Assembly: GCF_032878875.1 (NCBI RefSeq)
Contig: NZ_CP118157.1
Coordinates: 62,001 to 126,000 of the forward strand
DNA: 64,000 nucleotides
From: Microbacterium sp. AB
GTDB taxonomy: Bacteria; Actinomycetota; Actinomycetes; Actinomycetales; Microbacteriaceae
Direction: 5' to 3'
Shown here: positions 53,455 to 62,030 of the stretch, piece by piece
Position numbering within the stretch: the first letter of the stretch is position 1
Layout of the letters: each line of letters starts with the position of its first letter
Translations under genes and position numbers: made by a program
The notes under the pieces: generated by a model
What the model saw: the letters and a program-made list of their open reading frames with translations, nothing else
Told to the model about the DNA's origin: nothing
Databases searched by the model: none

Positions 53455-54733
53455 CGAGGGCCTCCTGTGCCGCATCGGCCGCGTTCTCGAGCGCCTGCTG
53501 AGGGGTCTGCTGCCCGAGCATCGCCTTCTCGATCTCGGCGCTCAGCGCACCGCTGACCTCGCCGTACGAGAGGATCGACGGTCGAGACGACGCGTACTCC
53601 AATTCATCCAGGAAGACCTGCAGCCGCTCGTCGGCGGCCACGGCCTCCTGGGTCGCCTCGGCTTCCGTGGCGGCTGCGGTCGTCGGCAGGTAGCCGCTTC
53701 CCGCCGCCCATCGCGACTGGACGTCCGGCGAGGTCCACCACTCGAGGAACTCCCACGCGCCCTGCTCGAGCGCGTCGGTGCTCTCGAGGATGTAGGACAC
53801 GTTCACGCCGGTGTTCATGGCCGGCTCGTCGACGACGGGGAAGGCCGTCACGCCCACCGTCTCGGTGCCGAGCGCCTCGTCGAGCAGCGAGAGGTTGTAT
53901 GCGCCCGTGACGATCATCGCCACGCTCTGCGACGTGAAGGCCGACATCGCCTGTCCGTCGGCATCGGACGCGAGGTTCGTCGGGTACGCGTATCCGTCGG
54001 CGACGAGGTCCGTCCAGATGCTCAGCGCCTCGACGCCCTCGTCGCTGTCGAACGCGACCTCCGTGTTGTCCTCGGAGAGGAACTCGCCTCCCGCGCTCCA
54101 CAGCATCGACTGCCAGGTGAAGACGGGCCACTCGTCGTTGCTCATCGGGAGGTAGATGCCGTATCGGCCGGAGCCGGGATCCGTCAGCGCTGCGGCCGCC
54201 TCCCGCACCTCGTCCCACGTCGTGGGCGGCTCCAGGCCGGCCTCGGCGAACATCTCGCGGTTGTAGATGAGCGCGTAGTCGCCGCCGTCTGTGGGCAGCG
54301 AGTACGTCACGTCGTCGAAGACCCCCGCGCTGAGCATGCCCGGATAGAAGTCGTCCGCCGCCGTCGTCTCCGAGTCCGCCAGGTGGTCGTCGAGCGCGAC
54401 GATCTCGTCCGTCGCGATGATCTGACCCAGCTGCGACGGGTTCCCGTCCCCGACGAAGAGGTTCGGCGCCTCGCCGCTGCGGATGCCGCTCACGATCTGA
54501 GTCGTCGTCTCGCCGGTGATGTACTGCACGTTCCCCACGGGTACATCGGGATCGGTCGCGTTGTACTCGTCCACGAGCTCTTGGAACAGGGTCTCGGTGC
54601 CGGCGGAGTAGCCGTGCCACAGGAGCAGCTCGCCGCCGTTCGTGTCGCCGGATGTCGAACAGCCGGCGACCGCGGCGGTGAGCGCTGCCGTCGCGATGCC
54701 GAGGATGGACCGGGACAGGAGCTTCTTGTTCAC
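53441..54733 (-). CDS. CUT1 ABC sugar-binding lipoprotein
   Basis: A 430-residue family 1 solute-binding protein. Signal peptide with lipobox VAGC (Cys near residue 23). The mature part shows LLLWHGYSAGTETLFQELVD, NLFVGDGNPSQLGQII and YSLPTDGGDYALIYNREMF. It binds an oligosaccharide outside the membrane and feeds the two permeases upstream. GTG start at 54733 with AAAGGA upstream. As in the other CUT1 operon here, no ATPase is encoded. Confidence 0.92.
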   Translation of the reverse strand: MNKKLLSRSILGIATAALTAAVAGCSTSGDTNGGELLLWHGYSAGTETLFQELVDEYNATDPDVPVGNVQYITGETTTQIVSGIRSGEAPNLFVGDGNPSQLGQIIATDEIVALDDHLADSETTAADDFYPGMLSAGVFDDVTYSLPTDGGDYALIYNREMFAEAGLEPPTTWDEVREAAAALTDPGSGRYGIYLPMSNDEWPVFTWQSMLWSAGGEFLSEDNTEVAFDSDEGVEALSIWTDLVADGYAYPTNLASDADGQAMSAFTSQSVAMIVTGAYNLSLLDEALGTETVGVTAFPVVDEPAMNTGVNVSYILESTDALEQGAWEFLEWWTSPDVQSRWAAGSGYLPTTAAATEAEATQEAVAADERLQVFLDELEYASSRPSILSYGEVSGALSAEIEKAMLGQQTPQQALENAADAAQEALDGER

Positions 54734-54798
54734 GGGCGGGTCCTTTCGGGATGATGTGTCGTGGTGCATGGCAGAAGGGCGGCGGCTCGCGATCGACG

Positions 54799-55647
54799 TC
54801 AACGGAGGCCGCCGGAGATCGCGGTGATGATGCGCTTGTGGAAGAGGAGGAAGACGACGAGGACGGGAACGACGGCGAGGGTCGAGCCGGCCATCAGGAG
54901 CGAGAAGTCGGTGCCACCCTGGGCCGCTTGAAGCTGGGTCAGCCCGAGCTGCACGGTGAACATGTCGGTTCTGTTCACGACGAGGTACTGGAAGAAGAAG
55001 TTGTTCCAGTTGTAGACGAACGAGAGGATCGCGAAGGAGCCGATCATCGGCGTCGCCACCGGGATCGCGACCGACCGCAGCCGGCGGAGGACCGAGGCCC
55101 CGTCGATGCGCGCTGCGTCCTCGATCTCTCCGGGGAACCCGTCGAAGAAGGACCGGAAGAGGTAGATGCCCAGCGCGGACGGGATGTTCGGCACGATCAG
55201 TCCCTGGTAGGTGTTCATCCATCCCAGCGTCGCGATGACGTCGACGAGCGGCGTGAAGACGATCTCGAACGGCACCATCAGCGCGCACAGGAGGACGACG
55301 AAGAGGACGTTCTTCCCGCGGAACGTGAGCCGCGAGAACGCGTATCCCGCGGCGAGGCTCGTGACGACCTGTCCGGTCGCGGCGACCGCGGCCACGACGA
55401 GGCTGTTGAGGTAGTACCTCCCGAAAGGAACCGCCTCGAACAGCTGGACGTAGTTGTCGAATCTCCACTGCTCGGGCAGGAAGGCGGGTGGGAAGCTGAT
55501 CGCCTCGGCGGTGGACTTGAAGCTCGTGAGCACCATCCAAGCGAACGGCCCGGCGAACACGACGGCCGCGACCAGCAGGACGACGTGGCGCGCCGAGGAG
55601 GCGAGGAGGACGCGCGCCGGGCGGCGCGCGAGGCGGATGGATGTCAT
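54799..55647 (-). CDS. CUT1 ABC sugar transporter permease (MalG-like)
   Basis: A 282-residue protein with six hydrophobic helices. The EAA loop is EIEDAARIDGASVLRRLR near residue 180, and AGPFAWMVLTSFKSTAE near the N-terminus and FVYNWNNFFFQYLVV later are typical of MalG-type subunits. It lies seven bases downstream of its partner permease and 65 bases before the binding protein. Confidence 0.93.
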   Translation of the reverse strand: MTSIRLARRPARVLLASSARHVVLLVAAVVFAGPFAWMVLTSFKSTAEAISFPPAFLPEQWRFDNYVQLFEAVPFGRYYLNSLVVAAVAATGQVVTSLAAGYAFSRLTFRGKNVLFVVLLCALMVPFEIVFTPLVDVIATLGWMNTYQGLIVPNIPSALGIYLFRSFFDGFPGEIEDAARIDGASVLRRLRSVAIPVATPMIGSFAILSFVYNWNNFFFQYLVVNRTDMFTVQLGLTQLQAAQGGTDFSLLMAGSTLAVVPVLVVFLLFHKRIITAISGGLR

Positions 55648-55654
55648 GACGTCC

Positions 55655-56569
55655 TCACTGAAGCTCGATCGGATCGCGGCGCGACTGGAGGCGGAGCTGG
55701 ACCGAGGCGAAGACGACGCCGATCACGAGGAGCACCACGGCTCCGGCGGTGGCGACGCCCCCGTTGAAGTCGTTGAAGCCCTGGTCGTAGATCCAGTACA
55801 GCGCCGTGCTGCTCGACCCTGTCGGGCCCCCGCGCGTCAGGACGTAGACCTGCGTGAAGACCTGCAGCGCGCCGATGGTCCCCGTGACGGCGAGGAAGCC
55901 CGTGGTCGGGCGCACGAGCGGCAGGGAGATCGAGAGGAACCGGCGAACGGGGCCGGCCCCGTCGAGCGTGGCCGCCTCGTGATAGCTCTCGGGGATGTTC
56001 GCCAGCGCAGCCGAGTAGATGATCATCGTGTACCCGACGAGCTGCCAGACGGAGAAGACGAGAACCACGACGAACGCCCACGGCTCGACGCTGAGGAACG
56101 CGACCGGCGGCACGCCCCACGAGGCGAGGAACGCGTTGACGAGACCGCCCAGGGGCGACAGCAGGTAGGTGAAGACGAGCGCGCTGCCGACCATCGGCGC
56201 GATGTAGGGCAGGAACACGAGGGTGCGATAGACCGTGCGCCCCCGGAAGGGCGTGCTCAGCATGGCCGCCAGGCAGAGGCCGACCGCCATCGAGACGGGG
56301 ACCACCACGACGACGTAGAGGCCCGTGTTGCCGAGGGACCTCAGGAAGTCGCCGTCCTGGGCGAGACGTGCGAAGTTGGCGAGGCCGACGAACGCCGTGT
56401 CGCCCGTGCCGCTCGAGTTCCAGTCGGTGAAGCTGTAGACGATCGTCAGCAGCAGCGGATACAGGTAGAACGCCGCCAGCAGGATCGCGCTGGGCGCGAC
56501 CAGCGCGTATCCGGCGCGTCCCTCTCGTCGCTCGAAGACCGACGCCCCGCCCTGTCCACCACGTGTCAT
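55655..56569 (-). CDS. CUT1 ABC sugar transporter permease (MalF-like)
   Basis: A 304-residue protein with six hydrophobic helices and the EAA loop SYHEAATLDGAGPVRRF near residue 205. The N-terminal YALVAPSAILLAAFYLYPLL and TDWNSSGTGDTAFVGLANF are typical MalF/UgpA sequences. GAGGAGG lies five bases before the ATG. First gene of the five-gene operon; divergent from the ROK-family regulator across an AT-rich gap. Confidence 0.93.
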   Translation of the reverse strand: MTRGGQGGASVFERREGRAGYALVAPSAILLAAFYLYPLLLTIVYSFTDWNSSGTGDTAFVGLANFARLAQDGDFLRSLGNTGLYVVVVVPVSMAVGLCLAAMLSTPFRGRTVYRTLVFLPYIAPMVGSALVFTYLLSPLGGLVNAFLASWGVPPVAFLSVEPWAFVVVLVFSVWQLVGYTMIIYSAALANIPESYHEAATLDGAGPVRRFLSISLPLVRPTTGFLAVTGTIGALQVFTQVYVLTRGGPTGSSSTALYWIYDQGFNDFNGGVATAGAVVLLVIGVVFASVQLRLQSRRDPIELQ

Positions 56570-56596
56570 GCGAACCTCCTCGCCTCGAAGCTAGGA

Positions 56597-56652
56597 CTTT
56601 CGCGATCTTTTGGTGTTTCTAGAACGTTAAGCTTCTATTATCGAAAAAAGTG
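56597..56652. promoter_or_regulatory. AT-rich divergent operator between the sugar importer and ROK regulator
   Basis: This is among the most AT-rich stretches of the window. It contains the TTCTAGAA palindrome (56617-56624), a TATTAT -10-like box for the regulator (56636-56641) and its outer CTTTCG (56597-56602) / CGAAAA (56642-56647) half-sites. AT-rich flanks around a short core match known ROK/NagC-Mlc sites. The exact operator cannot be fixed by eye. Confidence 0.5.
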
Positions 56653-56693
56653 GGCGTCTCGTCGAGCCGTAGGATCGGTCCCGGGAGGTGTGG

Positions 56694-57869
56694 ATGCCAC
56701 GACGTATGGATCCGCGGACGAGCCCGGGAGCGGTGTTCGAGCTCATCCACACCGGGCGCGCCGACAGCCGTGCGGCGGTCACGCGCATCCTCGGGGTCGC
56801 TCCTTCGACCGTGTCCGCACGGGTGAACCATCTGATCGAGCGCGGTCTCGTCGTCGAACAGGGCGTGGTGGAGTCCACAGGGGGGAGGCAGGCGCGGCTC
56901 CTCGAGATCCGCGCGGACGCGGGCTATGTCGCCTGCCTCCAGCTGGGGGCGACGCACGCGACGCTCTGGATCTCCGACCTGCGTGGCACGCGTCGGTCGG
57001 AGAGCTCGCCGACCCTCGATCTGGGCGCGGGAGCCGCGGAGTTCGTGAAGAGCATCTGGAGAGCGATCGTGGACGCCAGCCGCGCCCTCGGGTTCGATCC
57101 GGCGGCGCTCCGCGGGATCCTGCTCGGGTTCCCGGCCCCCGTCGATCAACGGCGAGGCGTCATCGGCGCGCCGTCGCTCGTCCCGAGCCTGCAGGGGGTC
57201 GACATCGCGGAGTTCTTCCGTGCTCACACGTCGGCGTGGGTGCTCGTCGAGAACGACGCGAATCTGCTCGCCGTCGGCGAGACCGCCCTCCAGCCGGAGA
57301 TCGGCTCGAACGTCCTGGCGATCAAGCTCGGGAGACGGATCGGAGCGGGGCTGATCCTCGACGGCGAGCTGTTCCGCGGCGACACCGGCGCGGCCGGCGA
57401 GATCGGCCATCAGCGAGTGGCGGGGACGTCGGCGGTGGGGTGCACGTGCGGCGTGGAGTCCTGCCTCGAATCGGTCGCGAGCGGCGGAGCGATCATCGCG
57501 CGCCTGCGCTCGATGGGGTACGACGTGACGACCACCTCCGACGTGGTGCGCATCTCGCAGACGCATGACAGCACCGTCGCCGGGATCCTTCGCGAGGGGG
57601 GCGAGCGCATCGGCGAGGTGCTCGCCGGGATGGCGAACATGCTCAACCCCTCGGCGATCGTCTTCGGCGGCGTCCTCGCCTCGTGCGAGAACCTCATCGC
57701 CGCGGTGCGGGCGACGGTCTTCGCTCTCGCCCTCCCGGTCGTGTCGAGCAGGCTGACCGTCACGGTGGGACGCGGAGCGGCGGACGCCGAGGGACGGGGC
57801 GCGACGACGCTGATCCTGCGCCGGGTGCTCTCCCGAGAGGTCATCGATCGCGAGCTGGCCGGCGGCTGA
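56694..57869 (+). CDS. ROK-family transcriptional regulator
   Basis: A 391-residue NagC/XylR-type repressor. A winged helix-turn-helix covers about residues 10-70 (RAAVTRILGVAPSTVSARVN, ERGLVVE, then STGGRQARLLEI). The ROK sugar-binding domain follows, with LVENDANLLAVGE near 185, GAAGEIGH and the intact zinc motif CTCGVESCLE near 245. Presence of DNA-binding head plus complete ROK motif indicates a regulator responding to a sugar or its phosphate. GGGAGG lies five bases before the ATG at 56694. It faces away from the CUT1/Gfo operon and presumably represses it. Confidence 0.92.
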   Translation: MPRRMDPRTSPGAVFELIHTGRADSRAAVTRILGVAPSTVSARVNHLIERGLVVEQGVVESTGGRQARLLEIRADAGYVACLQLGATHATLWISDLRGTRRSESSPTLDLGAGAAEFVKSIWRAIVDASRALGFDPAALRGILLGFPAPVDQRRGVIGAPSLVPSLQGVDIAEFFRAHTSAWVLVENDANLLAVGETALQPEIGSNVLAIKLGRRIGAGLILDGELFRGDTGAAGEIGHQRVAGTSAVGCTCGVESCLESVASGGAIIARLRSMGYDVTTTSDVVRISQTHDSTVAGILREGGERIGEVLAGMANMLNPSAIVFGGVLASCENLIAAVRATVFALALPVVSSRLTVTVGRGAADAEGRGATTLILRRVLSREVIDRELAGG

Positions 57870-57881
57870 CCGGAGACGGGG

Positions 57882-57924
57882 CCGGTTCGCGTCTCGCGGG
57901 AGCGGTCCCTTCCGCGGGAACCGG
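57882..57924 (+). terminator. Possible terminator after the ROK regulator gene
   Basis: CCGGTT (57882-57887) and AACCGG (57919-57924), with GCG/CGC pairs inside, could form a long imperfect hairpin. Weak and without a T-run. Confidence 0.3.
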
Positions 57925-57994
57925 ATGTGCGCAACCCCTTCCCGGTCCGAGCCGCGATCGTTACGGTGGGGCCTCTCTCGTTCGAAGGAGGCCC

Positions 57995-59170
57995 ATGAGC
58001 CAGACCTGGCTGCACTTCTCCGTCGTGCTCGCCGCGAGCATCGTCGCCGCTCTCTCGCTCACCGTCGTGGTGACCATCGTGATCCGGCTCATCGCTCGGC
58101 GTCGCACCTGGCCGAAGGCGCTCATGACGCGCGCGAGGGCGTCGTTCCGTGCCACCGTCCTCGTCGTGGCGCTGTGGATCGCCCTCTCGACGGCCCTCCC
58201 CGCCGACCTCGAGCTCGGCGGGCTCGTCGACCAGGTGATGACCATCCTCGTCGTCGCGACGACGGCCTGGCTCCTCGCCGCGCTCGTGCTGTTCGCGAGC
58301 GACGTGGCGCTCGGGCGGTATCGGATCGACGTCCCCGACAACCGTGTGGCGCGACGTCTCCGCACCCAGACGCTCATCGTGCGACGCCTGGCGATCGTCG
58401 TCATCGTCGTGGTGGCGATCGGCACGGTGCTGCTGACCTTCCCGGCGGTGCGGGCCGTGGGGGCGAGCCTCCTCGCCTCGGCCGGCATCGCGTCGATCGT
58501 CGCGGGCCTGGCAGCCCAGTCGGTGCTCGCCAACATCTTCGCGGGCGTGCAACTCGTGTTCAGCGACGCGCTCCGGGTCGACGACGTCGTCGTCGTCGAG
58601 GGCGAGTGGGGCACGGTGGGGGAGATCACGCTCAGCTACGTCGTCCTGGACCTCTGGGACGACCGGCGGCTCGTCCTGCCGTGCACGTACTTCACGACCA
58701 ATCCGTTCCAGAACTGGACGCGGCAGGGCTCCGAGCTGCTGGGGTCCGTCGAGCTCGATCTCGACTGGCGCGTCTCACCGGGCCGGATGCGGGATCATCT
58801 CGACCACGTGCTCGCCCGGACGAGCCTGTGGGACGGCCGCGCCGGTGTGCTGCAGGTGACCGAGGCGACGGGCGGGCTCGTGCGCGTGCGCGCCCTCGTC
58901 ACCGCGAAGGACGCGCCGACGCTCTTCGACCTGCGCTGCGTCGTGCGGGAGGAGATGGTCGCGTGGGTCCAGCGGACCACGCCGGCGGCGCTTCCCGTGC
59001 AGCGCGTGCTCATCACCGAGCCGGACGAGACGGCGCTCGACGAGCCCGTGCGGGCCGAGGAAGGGGGCCTGTTCACCGGAAGCGCGGAGGCGGAGGCGCG
59101 CGCGAGCACCTTCACCCAGGCCATCCCCATCGTGGCGGAGGAGGAGGCGTCGGCGGAACGAGACCGTTGA
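57995..59170 (+). CDS. MscS-family mechanosensitive channel
   Basis: A 391-residue membrane protein. Four or so helices fill residues 8-170. The pore-lining helix and upper vestibule carry the MscS signature SAGIASIVAGLAAQSVLANI and AGVQLVFSDALRVDDVVVV, then EGEWGTVGEITLSYVVL (beta domain). A cytoplasmic alpha/beta domain and an acidic, disordered tail follow (about 345-391). It opens on membrane tension to release osmolytes. GAAGGAGG precedes the ATG. Its stop is one base from the convergent M20 gene's stop, with no room for a separate terminator. Confidence 0.9.
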   Translation: MSQTWLHFSVVLAASIVAALSLTVVVTIVIRLIARRRTWPKALMTRARASFRATVLVVALWIALSTALPADLELGGLVDQVMTILVVATTAWLLAALVLFASDVALGRYRIDVPDNRVARRLRTQTLIVRRLAIVVIVVVAIGTVLLTFPAVRAVGASLLASAGIASIVAGLAAQSVLANIFAGVQLVFSDALRVDDVVVVEGEWGTVGEITLSYVVLDLWDDRRLVLPCTYFTTNPFQNWTRQGSELLGSVELDLDWRVSPGRMRDHLDHVLARTSLWDGRAGVLQVTEATGGLVRVRALVTAKDAPTLFDLRCVVREEMVAWVQRTTPAALPVQRVLITEPDETALDEPVRAEEGGLFTGSAEAEARASTFTQAIPIVAEEEASAERDR

Positions 59171-59171
59171 G

Positions 59172-60539
59172 TCAGCGCGCCAGCCGCACGCCGTGGTCGG
59201 TGCCGAGGAACTCCCGGACGACGTGGTCGAGGGCGTTCACCGTGAGGTCGATCGAGTCGAGGTCGACGCGCTCGTTGTGACCGTGGAAGAGCGTGCGGAA
59301 GGTGCCGTAGTCCCATCGGTCGCTCAGGACGCCGAACCCGTACGACGGGATGCCGCGCAGGCGGTAGAAGCGGCCGTCCGTGCCGCCGGCCCCGAGCATG
59401 GGCAGGAGGTCGGCCTGCGGGCGGGCGCGGCGCACGGCCTTCCGCAGCACGTCGAAGAGCGGGGTGTCGGTGGACGACACCGTCGACTCGACGAACTGAT
59501 CTCCCTCGATCCGGATGTGATCGAGAAGGTCGCCGAGCGCCTCGCGGATGTACCCGTCCACCTCGTCGCCGTCGACGCCCGGCAGCACCCTGATGTCGAG
59601 GCGGACGGTCGCCTCACCGGGGATGACGTTCAGCTTCTCTCCGGCCTGGATGACGTTGGCGGAGATCGTCGTGTGGGTCGACGCGTGGGCGAAGCCCTGC
59701 AGCGCGCCCGTCGCCGGGAGCGCCTCGTAGAGCCGCTCCGGATCCTGCAGCGCGGCCGTCGTCGGGCCGAGGTCGAGCGCGTCCGCGTAGGCCCGCCACT
59801 GCGGGGTGATGACCGTCGGCGTGCGGAAGCGCGCGATGCGCGAGACCGCCTCCGCGGCGATGACGGCGGCGCTCTGCGCGCCCCAGGGCGCCGAGCCGTG
59901 GCCGGGGACGCCCGTGACCCGCAGCGTGCGCGGCGCCTGGCCCTTCTCCCCGACCATGACGCCGACCGACGGGAGGCTGCCGGTGGGCGCGCCCCCCGAC
60001 TCGGTGAGCACGTAGTCGGCGTCGATGAGGTCGACGAGGTGCTCCGTCAGCCATCCGGCGCCGTAGTGGCCGCCGTTCTCCTCGTCTGCGACGGCCGCGA
60101 AGACGAGGTCGCCGCGCGGGCGGAAGCCGCTGCGCGCGATCTCGCGCGTGACCACGGCGTAGGCCGCCGTGAGGTCGAGCATGTCGATGGCGCCGCGGCC
60201 CCACAGCACGCCGTCGACGATCTCGCCGCCGAACGGGTCGCGCTCCCACCCCGCCGGCTCCACGGGCACGACGTCGGTGTGCCCGAGCAGCACGAGGGAC
60301 GGCGCGTGCGGATCGGTGCCGGCGATGCGGATGACCAGGTTGCCGCGGCCGGGGTGGGGCTCCACGACCACGCCTTCGAGCCCGGACCCCTCGAAGAAGG
60401 CCTGGAGCGTGCGCACCTGCCGGATCTCGTGCCCCGAGTCGGGCGTGCCGTCGTTGACGGCCGCGTTGCGGATGAGCTCCTGCAGCAGCAGCGTCGTCTG
60501 CCGGCCCAGGGGCGTCTGACGGTCTGAGGGCGCGCTCAT
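59172..60539 (-). CDS. M20-family amidohydrolase/peptidase (tandem copy 2)
   Basis: A 455-residue di-zinc hydrolase. It carries LLGHTDVVPVEPAGWERDP (first His and bridging region), WGRGAIDMLDLTAAYAV (bridging Asp), AVADEENGGHYGAGWL (catalytic Glu pair) and VPGHGSAPWGAQSA (lid His). C-terminal metal ligand His is in LFHGHNERVDL. Likely substrates are N-acyl amino acids or dipeptides. It is about three-quarters identical to the upstream gene by eye and shares long identical DNA tracts with it. The 117-base gap between the copies shows no clear promoter; co-transcription is likely. Confidence 0.9.
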   Translation of the reverse strand: MSAPSDRQTPLGRQTTLLLQELIRNAAVNDGTPDSGHEIRQVRTLQAFFEGSGLEGVVVEPHPGRGNLVIRIAGTDPHAPSLVLLGHTDVVPVEPAGWERDPFGGEIVDGVLWGRGAIDMLDLTAAYAVVTREIARSGFRPRGDLVFAAVADEENGGHYGAGWLTEHLVDLIDADYVLTESGGAPTGSLPSVGVMVGEKGQAPRTLRVTGVPGHGSAPWGAQSAAVIAAEAVSRIARFRTPTVITPQWRAYADALDLGPTTAALQDPERLYEALPATGALQGFAHASTHTTISANVIQAGEKLNVIPGEATVRLDIRVLPGVDGDEVDGYIREALGDLLDHIRIEGDQFVESTVSSTDTPLFDVLRKAVRRARPQADLLPMLGAGGTDGRFYRLRGIPSYGFGVLSDRWDYGTFRTLFHGHNERVDLDSIDLTVNALDHVVREFLGTDHGVRLAR

Positions 60540-60656
60540 GCCTCCGCCGTCCGCTCGGGTCGCCGGTCGTCACTTCCAGGTACGCGCATCCCCTCGAAGC
60601 TATCGGACAACGGCGACAATCCCGAGGCGGATGACGCCTGGGGACGAACTCGCCGC

Positions 60657-62030
60657 CTACGTCGTCTCCGTGCCCTTCCGCCTGGTCGCCGCGCCGTCGG
60701 GGTCGTGGAACGTGCGCACCACCTGGGCGAGCGCCGTCGTGGTGAGGTCGAGGGAGCGCAGGTCGATGCGCTCGTCGTTGCCGTGGAAGAGCGTGCGGAA
60801 GCGTCCGTAGTCCCAGTCCTCGCTCAGCACGCCGAACCCGTAGGCGGGGATGCCCCGCTTCCGGTAGAAGCGACCGTCCGTCCCGCCGACCCCCAGCATG
60901 GGCAGCAGCTCGGCGTGCGGATAGGCGCGTCGCACCGCATCGCGGAGGGCACCGAAGAGCGGCGTGTCGGTCGGCGACAGCGTCGACTCCCCGAACCAGT
61001 CGCCCTCGATCTCGATGTGCTCGAGCAGATCGCCGAGCGCCTCGCGGAGGTGGCCTTCCACGTCGGCGGCCGAGACGCCGGGAAGCACCCTGATGTCGAG
61101 GAGCACGCTCGCCTCGCCGGGGATGACGTTGCTCTTGGAGCCCGCGACGACGACGTTGGGCGAGACGGTCGTATGCGTCGACGCGTGCGCGAAGCCCGCG
61201 AGACGGCCCGTGGCGGGGAGCGCGTCGAAGAAGCGGTCGGGATCGGTGAGGGCCGCCGTCGTGTCCGCGTCGAGGTCGAGCGCGTTCGCGTAGGCGCGCC
61301 ACTGCGGCGTGATGACGGTGGGCGTGCGGTGGCGCGCCAGCCGGGTCAGCGCCTCCCCCGCGATGACGGCGGCGTTGCGGGCGCCCCACGGCGCCGAGCC
61401 GTGACCGGGTCTCCCGGTGATCCGCAGGCGCCTCCCCGCTCCGCCCTTCTCCCCGACCATGACGCCGATGTGGGGAAGGCCGCCCGCCGGCGCGCCTCCC
61501 GACTCGGTGAGCACGTAGTCGGCGTCGATGAGGTCGAGGCGGTGCTCCGTGAGCCAGCCGACGCCGACACGGCTGCCGTTCTCCTCGTCCGCGACGGCCG
61601 CGAAGACGATGTCGCCGCGCGGCCGGAATCCGCTCACGGCGAGATCGCGCAGGACGACGGCGTAGGCCGCCGTGAGGTTCAGCATGTCGATGGCGCCGCG
61701 CCCCCACAGCACGCCGTCGACGATCTCGCCGCCGAACGGGTCGCGCTCCCACCCCGCCGGCTCCACGGGCACGACGTCGGTGTGCCCGACGAGCGCGAGG
61801 GAGGGGGCGCGGGGATCGGTGCCCTCCAGCCGCACGATGAGCGAGGCGCGACCGGGGTGCGGCTCGACGACCACGCCCTCGAGGCCCGAGCCTTCGAGGA
61901 ACCGCTGGATGGTGCGGACCTGCCGGATCTCCTGCCCGGAGTCGGGTGTGCCGTCGTTGACGGCCGCGTTGCGGATGAGCTCTTGGAGCAGGTCGGCCGT
62001 CTGCGCGCCCAGACGCGAGAGCCCGCTCAT
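60657..62030 (-). CDS. M20-family amidohydrolase/peptidase (tandem copy 1)
   Basis: A 457-residue paralogue of the gene that follows it. Its motifs are VGHTDVVPVEPAGWERDP, WGRGAIDMLNLTAAYAV, AVADEENGSRVGVGWL and RPGHGSAPWGARNA; LFHGNDERIDL supplies the last ligand region with Asn-Asp where copy 2 has His-Asn. The ATG overlaps the stop of the monooxygenase gene (ATGA), so M20, monooxygenase and binding protein belong to one operon. This setting recalls Bacillus operons in which an amidohydrolase releases the free amino acid after flavin oxygenation. Confidence 0.9.
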   Translation of the reverse strand: MSGLSRLGAQTADLLQELIRNAAVNDGTPDSGQEIRQVRTIQRFLEGSGLEGVVVEPHPGRASLIVRLEGTDPRAPSLALVGHTDVVPVEPAGWERDPFGGEIVDGVLWGRGAIDMLNLTAAYAVVLRDLAVSGFRPRGDIVFAAVADEENGSRVGVGWLTEHRLDLIDADYVLTESGGAPAGGLPHIGVMVGEKGGAGRRLRITGRPGHGSAPWGARNAAVIAGEALTRLARHRTPTVITPQWRAYANALDLDADTTAALTDPDRFFDALPATGRLAGFAHASTHTTVSPNVVVAGSKSNVIPGEASVLLDIRVLPGVSAADVEGHLREALGDLLEHIEIEGDWFGESTLSPTDTPLFGALRDAVRRAYPHAELLPMLGVGGTDGRFYRKRGIPAYGFGVLSEDWDYGRFRTLFHGNDERIDLRSLDLTTTALAQVVRTFHDPDGAATRRKGTETT

